Assembly: GCA_020249025.1 (NCBI GenBank)
Contig: JADCGM010000364.1
Span: 1 to 6,596 of the forward strand
Reading direction: 5' to 3'
DNA: 6,596 bases
Source: Alphaproteobacteria bacterium
GTDB lineage: Bacteria > Pseudomonadota > Alphaproteobacteria > Sphingomonadales > Sphingomonadaceae
In this document: piece after piece, positions 1 through 3,710 of the stretch
How positions within the stretch are numbered: position 1 is the stretch's first letter
How the letters are laid out: every line of letters starts with the position of its first letter
The notes under the pieces: generated by a model
What the model was told of the DNA's origin: nothing
Databases searched by the model: none
The model's input: the letters and a program-made list of their open reading frames with translations, nothing else
Position numbers and translations under genes: made by a program

Positions 1-51
1 GCGAAGGCACACAAGGGGGCACAGTTTGTGCCCGGTCCGTTCTCACGCTAG
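1..51 (+). CDS. C-terminal end of an unrecognised plus-strand gene (cut by window edge)
   Basis: Frame 1 is open from the first base to a TAG at 49-51 and encodes a 16-residue tail (AKAHKGAQFVPGPFSR). The stop lies 11 bases before the ATG of the next plus-strand ORF, a spacing typical of genes in one operon. The tail is too short to recognise. The call rests on position and on consistency with the two plus-strand genes that follow. It could equally be a chance open frame at the edge. Confidence 0.4.
   Translation, partial: AKAHKGAQFVPGPFSR
17..33. repeat. Perfect 7-bp inverted repeat with 3-base centre
   Basis: GGGCACA (17-23) and TGTGCCC (27-33) are perfect inverted copies around GTT. A partial third copy, GGCACA, sits at 7-12. 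The arms lie inside the presumed C-terminal codons of the edge gene, about 30 bases before the ATG at 63. No T-tract follows, so it is not a canonical terminator. A dyad operator is possible, but codon chance cannot be excluded in this GC-rich DNA. Confidence 0.3.
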
Positions 52-62
52 ACCGCCCATCG

Positions 63-191
63 ATGGCGACCGCAAACACACCCGAGGCCGAGGCCGCACT
101 GGCGGCCGCGATGGCGCGCGCCGGGTTGAAGCCGGCGACGCGCCGCCCGATCCCGGGGACGCAACGCTACTGGACACTGAGCGGGAAATGA
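63..191 (+). CDS. Small hypothetical protein, 42 residues
   Basis: An ATG at 63 opens a 42-codon frame that ends in TGA at 189-191, beginning MATANTPEAEAALAAAM and ending YWTLSGK. The N-terminal half is Ala/Glu-rich and probably helical; the rest is basic with RRPIP and an aromatic YW pair. No family is recognised. The stop overlaps the start of the next gene as ATGA (188-191), the strongest sign that it is real. No good Shine-Dalgarno precedes the ATG, and an in-frame ATG at 111 is an alternative start. A longer overlapping frame from 26 gives an Arg/Gly/Asp-rich low-complexity N-terminus that looks like a shadow translation. It is probably an accessory phage protein of unknown role. Confidence 0.55.
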   Translation: MATANTPEAEAALAAAMARAGLKPATRRPIPGTQRYWTLSGK

Positions 192-445
192 TCAGCGGCG
201 ATCTCTACCCCGAGCTGCCCGCCGGCACGGCGACCGAGCAGCTGCGCGCGCTCTGCGACCGCTGGTCGACCTTCCGCGTGAAGATCTGGCGCGAAGGCGA
301 CGAGGTGTGCTGCCAGGCAGGCGACGAAAACTGTCACCCCCGCTGGTCAGCGCCCATCGTCGACGACGATGTGCAGGCGGCGAGACAGACCGCCGCACGC
401 CATGCCGTCGACTATTGGGGCAAGGCGACGATCCGGCCGCATTGA
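188..445 (+). CDS. Hypothetical protein, 85 residues, Cys-containing
   Basis: The ATG at 188-190 overlaps the previous stop (ATGA), so translation is probably coupled; TGA ends the gene at 443-445. The 85-residue product is acidic and soluble, with no signal peptide or membrane helix. It has Cys at 23, 41, 42 and 49, with His50 beside Cys49, and several Trp (26, 34, 53, 77). Cys41, Cys42, Cys49 and His50 could be a small metal site, but no standard zinc-finger spacing is seen. The same frame stays open back to 26, but the upstream part has atypical composition and overlaps the better-supported 42-residue ORF. The gene is the last of the plus-strand unit and converges on the lysis operon. Its function is unknown. 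Confidence 0.65.
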   Translation: MISGDLYPELPAGTATEQLRALCDRWSTFRVKIWREGDEVCCQAGDENCHPRWSAPIVDDDVQAARQTAARHAVDYWGKATIRPH

Positions 446-447
446 TG

Positions 448-456
448 TGCTATACA
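448..456 (+). promoter_or_regulatory. Extended -10 promoter-like element
   Basis: The sequence TG-C-TATACA fits an extended -10 (TGN then TATAAT-like, 5 of 6 matches) and is notably AT-rich for its surroundings. No convincing -35 is seen about 17 bases upstream (around 428-433). Its predicted start point, 6-7 bases downstream of the hexamer, falls at about 463, the first paired base of the strong stem at 463-543. It overlaps the end of the 85-residue gene by a few bases. Confidence 0.4.
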
Positions 457-462
457 GCCGCC

Positions 463-543
463 GGGTGGCGCTGCGCCGCATGAGGCTCGGTGGACAAGGG
501 CCGCGGTCGCTTCGGGCGTAGCCGAGGGCGCGCGGCGCCACCC
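463..543 (+). ncRNA. Candidate structured small RNA in the convergent gap
   Basis: Positions 463-476 (GGGTGGCGCTGCGC) pair with 530-543 (GCGCGGCGCCACCC) over 14 bp with a single T.G wobble (472/534), closing an 81-nt segment. Inside, 486-491 can pair with 521-526 (5 bp plus a wobble), or alternatively 510-515 with 522-527 (6 bp, one wobble); C510-TTCG-G515 can also form a UUCG-type loop. The wobbles become A/C mismatches on the minus strand, which favours a plus-strand RNA. An extended -10 element sits just upstream. There is no T-run after the 3' arm on either strand, so a classic intrinsic terminator is not supported, though a factor-assisted bidirectional terminator between convergent operons remains possible. 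No known RNA family (tRNA, tmRNA, SRP RNA) is recognised. Confidence 0.45.
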
Positions 544-551
544 ACGCTGGA

Positions 552-794
552 TCAGCCGCGTTCGGCCGCCTTCAGCACCGCCATCGTGCGCTCGTGATGC
601 GCCGCGACCCGCTGTTCGATCTCTACGAGCCGATTGGCGAACGCATGAACGTCGCCCGGGGCGAGCAGATGAGCTGTTTCGCGCGCCACGCCGAGCGCGA
701 TGTCGGCGACCTTCGCCGCCGCGCCGAGGCCCGGCACCTTCTGCGCGATGTCGAGCGCTTGGTCGGCGATGTCGAGGATCTGCGTCAGCCCCAT
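552..794 (-). CDS. Hypothetical helical protein, 80 residues, last gene of lysis operon
   Basis: The ATG at 792-794 follows the lipoprotein stop (796-798) by one base (TGACATG), with an AAGGGG ribosome site at 802-807 and a 7-base spacer. The product is predicted to be almost entirely helical. Residues 3-35 are amphipathic and Ala/Ile/Leu/Asp-rich with a PGLG break near 21-24, and residues 48-78 look able to form a coiled coil. There is no signal peptide or clear membrane span. It is the promoter-distal gene of the minus-strand unit. It could be an accessory lysis or structural protein, but no family is recognised and no function is assigned. Confidence 0.7.
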   Translation of the reverse strand: MGLTQILDIADQALDIAQKVPGLGAAAKVADIALGVARETAHLLAPGDVHAFANRLVEIEQRVAAHHERTMAVLKAAERG

Positions 795-795
795 G

Positions 796-1155
796 TCACT
801 TCCCCTTCAGGGCGGACTGGGCCGCCGTCACCGCCAGCTGTGCTTGCCGCAGCGCCGTCAGATAGTCGGTTGCCGACCCGGCCGCCCGCGCGGCGCGCGC
901 GGCCGCGATCGCGGACCAGGCCACCTCGAGCTGTCGGCTGACGGCCGCCGCCTTCGCACCGCGCAGGTCGCCTGCGGATAGCCGCTGGTCGACCAGCTGC
1001 AGCACGCCCTCATAGGCGAGCAGCGTTGCACCGAGCGCCTTTTCGTCGATCGTCGTCGCAGCGAGCGGCGCAGGGGCCGCCGCCGGCGACGGCAGGTCGA
1101 AGCCGCCGCAGGCCGCCAGCAGCAGGCACGCGGCCGCGAGGATCGCACGGATCAT
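796..1155 (-). CDS. Small phage lipoprotein (possible outer-membrane spanin role)
   Basis: This is a 119-residue predicted lipoprotein. A short basic/hydrophobic signal (1-15) ends in the lipobox L13-A-A-C16, followed by GG. A Pro/Ala-rich linker (about 22-31) leads to a TIDEKAL segment and an Ala-rich, probably helical-bundle domain (36-119). The +2 Gly, rather than Asp, agrees with outer-membrane sorting in the usual rule. Small lipoproteins with this layout occur in lysis regions of sphingomonad-type phages from memory; no specific function is established. Its position beside the endolysin makes an o-spanin-like role conceivable, but it is longer and more helical than a typical Rz1 and has no C-terminal membrane helix, so it is not a u-spanin. 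The start overlaps the preceding stop as ATGA (1152-1155). Confidence 0.8.
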   Translation of the reverse strand: MIRAILAAACLLLAACGGFDLPSPAAAPAPLAATTIDEKALGATLLAYEGVLQLVDQRLSAGDLRGAKAAAVSRQLEVAWSAIAAARAARAAGSATDYLTALRQAQLAVTAAQSALKGK

Positions 1156-1358
1156 TTCTTGTCTCCTTCTGGGGGCTCGCCGTTGCGGAACTTGTGCCGG
1201 ATGACGTGCGAGCCCTGATTGATCAGCAGCACCACGAGCGGCGAGACGGCGGCGAGGTCTTCGCGCGGCACCCGGCCGAAGATGATGGCCATGACGCCGG
1301 CGATGCCGCCCAACAGCGCGGTGTAGCCGACGAGCGAGGTGAACGACGGGGCCTTCAT
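1152..1358 (-). CDS. Small two-helix membrane protein, 68 residues
   Basis: The ATG at 1356-1358 overlaps the endolysin stop as ATGA (1355-1358), and the gene's own stop overlaps the lipoprotein start in the same way. Two hydrophobic stretches are visible, at about 9-28 (LVGYTALLGGIAGVMAIIFG) and about 37-52, joined by a short charged loop (RVPRED) and followed by a basic, hydrophilic C-terminus ending PPEGDKK. The ribosome site is weak (GAAGTGAG region), consistent with translational coupling. Size, two-helix topology and place directly after the endolysin suit a class II holin or holin regulator, but no family is recognised. The three-helix protein at 2057-2416 is the competing holin candidate. 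Confidence 0.75.
   Translation of the reverse strand: MKAPSFTSLVGYTALLGGIAGVMAIIFGRVPREDLAAVSPLVVLLINQGSHVIRHKFRNGEPPEGDKK
1163..1168 (-). promoter_or_regulatory. Strong ribosome binding site for the lipoprotein
   Basis: The minus strand reads AAGGAG followed by a 7-base spacer to the ATG at 1155. It is the best Shine-Dalgarno in the lysis cassette and fixes the lipoprotein start even though the start overlaps the upstream stop. Confidence 0.7.
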
Positions 1359-1855
1359 GCGTCGCTCACTTCGCGCTGCACGCCAGCCACCTTCGTCGCG
1401 GACATGCCGGCCGGCACTGGCGTCGAATCCGGCCAGCGCACCGACACGATCCGGTCCCGCTTGAACGGTGCGATGGACACCGCGTCGCCCTGATTACCGC
1501 CGAGCAGCCAGACATGCGACGGCGACAGCGCCACCGCGAAGCCGACATGGCCCGATGCAGGCCCGCGGTTGGACGACAGCACCACGACGGCGCCGAGCGG
1601 GATGCTCGACACGGTGCAGTCCTGACCCCACCGCGAGAACGACCGCGCCATCGCCGAGCGCGTGCCCTTGATGCCGACCGCCTCGAGCATGGCGTTCACG
1701 AAGATCGCGCACCACGGCACCGCGCCGTCGTCGCCCTTCAGCAGCGTCTTTGCCATGAGGCGATACTTGAGGATTGAGCCGGTCGAGACAGGCCCGGGCG
1801 TTTCCTTGACGCCGAGGTTGCGGCGCGCGCGCGACAGCCAGGTCGGTTCGGTCAT
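1355..1855 (-). CDS. Endolysin, TIGR02594-like CHAP/NlpC-P60-type peptidase
   Basis: This 166-residue protein shows the conserved pattern of the TIGR02594 group of phage cysteine peptidases/amidases: an N-terminal W-x-x-A-R-R-x-L-G-V-K-E segment (6-18), VPWCAIFVN with candidate nucleophile Cys49, a GTRSAMARSFSRWG segment (64-77), SGHVGF with His103, and GGNQGD with Asn121 as likely third residue, closing with an RW-P (140-142). It should cleave peptidoglycan peptide bonds or the amide link at lysis. It has no signal peptide or SAR helix, so export would depend on a holin. It is single-domain, with no separate cell-wall-binding module. The start overlaps the preceding stop (ATGA, 1852-1855) and has AAAGGA at 1865-1870. 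The exact bond cleaved is not deducible. Confidence 0.88.
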   Translation of the reverse strand: MTEPTWLSRARRNLGVKETPGPVSTGSILKYRLMAKTLLKGDDGAVPWCAIFVNAMLEAVGIKGTRSAMARSFSRWGQDCTVSSIPLGAVVVLSSNRGPASGHVGFAVALSPSHVWLLGGNQGDAVSIAPFKRDRIVSVRWPDSTPVPAGMSATKVAGVQREVSDA

Positions 1856-2067
1856 TGGTCCGCGTCCTTTCGAGAGTTCATCGCAAGCAGAAGGTCGGCA
1901 TCGGGGTCGGGCGCCGATGTCTCGACGTCCCCGAAGGCGCTGCGGAGCGATGCCCCGAGCTCCACGAGCGCGCGATCGGCCTTGTGCGCGACATAGCCGA
2001 GACCGGCCGACGCCACCCCAGATGCGAGCGCGACACCGACCATGATGGGAACCGGATCAACGACCAT
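1852..2067 (-). CDS. Small one-helix membrane protein, 71 residues
   Basis: The ATG at 2065-2067 lies inside the end of the holin-like gene (11-base overlap) and is preceded by AAGGGGG (2074-2080) at a 6-base spacing; a second in-frame ATG (residue 9) would remove part of the hydrophobic segment. Residues about 7-27 (IMVGVALASGVASAGLGYVAH) form one Gly/Ala-rich membrane span. A helical, charged stretch (28-45) and an acidic Pro/Asp-rich tail follow. The layout of an N-terminal anchor plus a soluble helical tail recalls an inner-membrane spanin (Rz-like), but it is much shorter than usual. It could also be a holin accessory. No family is recognised. Confidence 0.7.
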   Translation of the reverse strand: MVVDPVPIMVGVALASGVASAGLGYVAHKADRALVELGASLRSAFGDVETSAPDPDADLLLAMNSRKDADQ

Positions 2068-2416
2068 CGCCCACCCCCTTCGCCAGCCCCTTCACCCAGG
2101 CATTGAAGATCGCGCGCGCCGCAGCGGCGAACGTCGCGTAGCCGATGGTCCCGAAGACGAGCCCGGCCACCGCGCTCATCTCGCGCGACCAATCGAGGTA
2201 GCTCGGCAGCAGCACCGCCGCGATCGCCAGCACCGGCACGCTGCACAGTTCGCTCGCGACCATGAAGCGGAAGCGCCGTGTCCACAGCGCGCGCTCGGCG
2301 GCATCCGCCGGCGGCTCGCCGACCCCGAAGGCGCGATGAAAGAGACGGGCCACGACAGCGGCCAGCACAATAGGCGCGACCCAAAGGAGTCGCTCGAACA
2401 GTTCCTCGCGCGTCAT
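2057..2416 (-). CDS. Holin-like three-helix membrane protein
   Basis: Starting at the ATG 2414-2416, the product has 119 residues. That start has AAGGGA at 2422-2427 with a 5-base spacer; the same frame can begin at a TTG at 2446 (129 residues), which has less support. Three hydrophobic segments are visible: about 10-27 (LLWVAPIVLAAVVARLF), 52-74 and 79-103, the last containing GLVFGTIGY. The N-terminus is charged (MTREELFERL) and the C-terminus basic (KGLAKG). Size and topology resemble three-span phage holins such as the LydA-type group, which form membrane lesions that release the endolysin. It is the first gene of the lysis cassette, after the tail genes. Family membership is inferred from topology, not from a diagnostic motif. 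Confidence 0.7.
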   Translation of the reverse strand: MTREELFERLLWVAPIVLAAVVARLFHRAFGVGEPPADAAERALWTRRFRFMVASELCSVPVLAIAAVLLPSYLDWSREMSAVAGLVFGTIGYATFAAAARAIFNAWVKGLAKGVGDGR

Positions 2417-2421
2417 CGCGA

Positions 2422-2427
2422 TCCCTT
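2422..2427 (-). promoter_or_regulatory. Ribosome binding site deciding the holin-like start
   Basis: AAGGGA lies 5 bases before the ATG at 2416. The longer TTG-initiated version at 2446 has no comparable site, so the 119-residue form is preferred. Confidence 0.6.
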
Positions 2428-2450
2428 CAGGGTCGGAGCAAATCAAAGGG

Positions 2451-2474
2451 ACGGCGAGCGCGAAGGCCCGCCGT
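2451..2474 (-). terminator. Hairpin between tail and lysis genes (weak terminator/attenuator candidate)
   Basis: On the minus strand ACGGCG (2474-2469) pairs with CGCCGT (2456-2451), extended inward by a G.T pair and two GC pairs to a 9-bp stem with a 6-base loop (CTTCGC). It is followed by CCCTTTGATTT. It lies in the only sizeable gap of the operon (2417-2478), just after the small fibre-associated gene. The run after the stem is only moderately T-rich, so partial termination or RNA processing between tail and lysis modules is more plausible than a strong stop. Confidence 0.35.
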
Positions 2475-2478
2475 TGCG

Positions 2479-2754
2479 CTAGTCGCCTCCGCCCTCGGGC
2501 GGGTCCAGATCGGCGTTCGCCGCAGCGACGCGCGCCTCGTGAGCCGCGACGACCTCGGGCGTCCAGGCGAGCGCGCAGAAGGCCTGCACCTCCTCTGGAA
2601 CGCCATCGAGCGCACTGCCCGGCGCCAGCGACGCGCGCTCATAGGTCTGCGAGATCTGAACGCCGTCGTCGAAAACGGTGCGGACGCGCCGATAGAGAAT
2701 TGAGCCGTTGCCCGTCTTGGTGATCTGATCGATTTCGATGGTCTGCGTCAGCAT
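2479..2754 (-). CDS. Small tail-fibre-associated phage protein, 91 residues
   Basis: The preferred start is the ATG at 2752-2754, because GAGG (2761-2764) sits six bases upstream. A TTG at 2766 overlapping the fibre stop would add four residues (MRRN). The product begins MLTQTIEIDQITKTGNGSIL and alternates beta-type segments (IEIDQI, ILYRRVRTVFDDG, VQISQTYERASLAPG) with a C-terminal helical part (QAFCALAWTPEVVAAHEARVAA) and an acidic PPEGGGD tail. Small proteins with this I-x-x-DG-x-x-I-S-x-T-Y/F, then V-x-A-x-C-x-x-x-W-TPEV pattern are familiar downstream of tail-fibre genes in GC-rich phages, but their role is not established. Fibre assembly or adaptor functions are guesses from the neighbourhood. 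Confidence 0.75.
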   Translation of the reverse strand: MLTQTIEIDQITKTGNGSILYRRVRTVFDDGVQISQTYERASLAPGSALDGVPEEVQAFCALAWTPEVVAAHEARVAAANADLDPPEGGGD

Positions 2755-2760
2755 GTTGCG

Positions 2761-2764
2761 CCTC
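2761..2764 (-). promoter_or_regulatory. Ribosome binding site deciding the 91-residue start
   Basis: GAGG, six bases before ATG 2754, overlaps the last codons of the fibre gene. It supports internal ATG initiation over the TTG at 2766. Confidence 0.55.
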
Positions 2765-3701
2765 AATTCGTCTGATAGGTGACAGTAAAACCGAACATCG
2801 TTCCGGACGAACCGAGGTCAGCCTTGGTGAATGAGCCGTCGACGTTGTTGCCGGATACCTTGGTGAAATAGAAAAAGAGCTCGCCGGGGTCGGCTCCGAA
2901 CGCGATCTCGGGTCGCGTGATGTTGAATGATCCGGAAGTTGCGGAACCGAACGTAGCGACCACGCGATGCACGCCGCCCGACGGGCTGCTCGCGATCGGG
3001 AAGGGCTGGCCGTGGAGCTGCAGTCGCGATCCCGAAAGCAGAGCCACGATCGACGACCAGCTCATCGTTCCCGACCAGGTGACCGTCCGCCCGATCTTGG
3101 TGTAGAGCCCCTTCGAATTGGTCATCGTCGCCGAGTTGCCGGCGCTATCCTTGATGACGAAATCGGCCGTTCCCTCTTCATAGTCGTCGAGCGTATTGGC
3201 ATCGGAGGATCCGATCTGCGTCGCCGGGAACTTGACCCCGCGCGTCTCAATGCCCGCTGGCGTCGCGGCAAAGGTCTGCGTCCCGTTGATCTCGACCCGG
3301 AACGCGCCAACGGCATCGGCCACCTTCAGCACCAAGTCGACGTTCGGGCGCAGACCGAGTTCACCCGCAAGCGCGCCGTCGCGCCGGAACAGCAGGCGGG
3401 GATAGCCATTGCCCGCGCCAGCGTTGGTGGCCTCGATCGTCCAAGTCGCGTCGGTGCCGGACACACCCCCATTGGCCGTCAGCAGCGCGTTGATGCGCGC
3501 AATCGACGGGATGTAGCGGACGAAGCCGGACGGGTCGGTGAAGGGGTAGTAGCCGAGCGTGCCGGTCGAGCCGCCGGTCGAGTTGACGCCGCCGGTCAGC
3601 GTGCCAGCCGCCCAGTCGCGCAGCTCGTCGACCGTGCCGAGGTGGAGCGCGACGAGATCGACGACCTGCTGCGCCAGTTCCGATGAGGTGTATTCGGTCA
3701 T
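2763..3701 (-). CDS. Tail fibre / tail appendage protein with YEEGT-type distal domain
   Basis: A 312-residue protein starting at ATG 3699-3701, with AGGGG at 3708-3712. Residues 1-35 form a helical N-terminus (VDLVALHLGTVDELRDWAAG), a Gly/Thr-rich linker follows (36-50), and residues 51-74 (YYPFTDPSGFVRYIPSIARI) look like a conserved joint to the virion. The middle (80-165) is beta-rich. At 171-178 LDDYEEGT begins the distal domain, with GLYTKIGRTVTWSGTMSW at 198-215. This YEEGT...YTKIGR pattern recurs at the ends of many phage fibres and other virion appendages and is thought to serve receptor contact. The second half of the gene is much less GC-rich than the first, suggesting exchange of the receptor-binding part. 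Nine bases separate it from the upstream tail-tip gene, so they are presumably co-transcribed. Confidence 0.85.
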   Translation of the reverse strand: MTEYTSSELAQQVVDLVALHLGTVDELRDWAAGTLTGGVNSTGGSTGTLGYYPFTDPSGFVRYIPSIARINALLTANGGVSGTDATWTIEATNAGAGNGYPRLLFRRDGALAGELGLRPNVDLVLKVADAVGAFRVEINGTQTFAATPAGIETRGVKFPATQIGSSDANTLDDYEEGTADFVIKDSAGNSATMTNSKGLYTKIGRTVTWSGTMSWSSIVALLSGSRLQLHGQPFPIASSPSGGVHRVVATFGSATSGSFNITRPEIAFGADPGELFFYFTKVSGNNVDGSFTKADLGSSGTMFGFTVTYQTN

Positions 3702-3710
3702 TGCCTACCC

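Noticed and set aside
26..187. N-terminal extension of the 85-residue plus-strand gene
   Set aside because: Low-complexity basic/acidic composition and conflict with the 42-residue ORF that has an ATGA junction.
463..543. Classic intrinsic terminator
   Set aside because: There is no T-run after the stem on either strand, and the 49-base interior is larger than a usual terminator loop; kept instead as a candidate RNA, with factor-assisted termination as the alternative.
446..551. tRNA, tmRNA or SRP RNA gene in the convergent gap
   Set aside because: No cloverleaf, no T-loop GTTCGA-type motif, no CCA-ready acceptor stem and no GGAAG-type SRP loop were found.
1026..1493. 155-codon plus-strand frame across the lysis genes
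   Set aside because: It crosses the lipoprotein, membrane protein and endolysin on the other strand and has shadow-like composition.
2967..3686. 239-codon plus-strand open frame opposite the tail fibre
   Set aside because: Arg/Asp/Gly/Val-rich product typical of the antisense frame of a GC-rich gene; the minus-strand protein has recognisable fibre motifs and a ribosome site.
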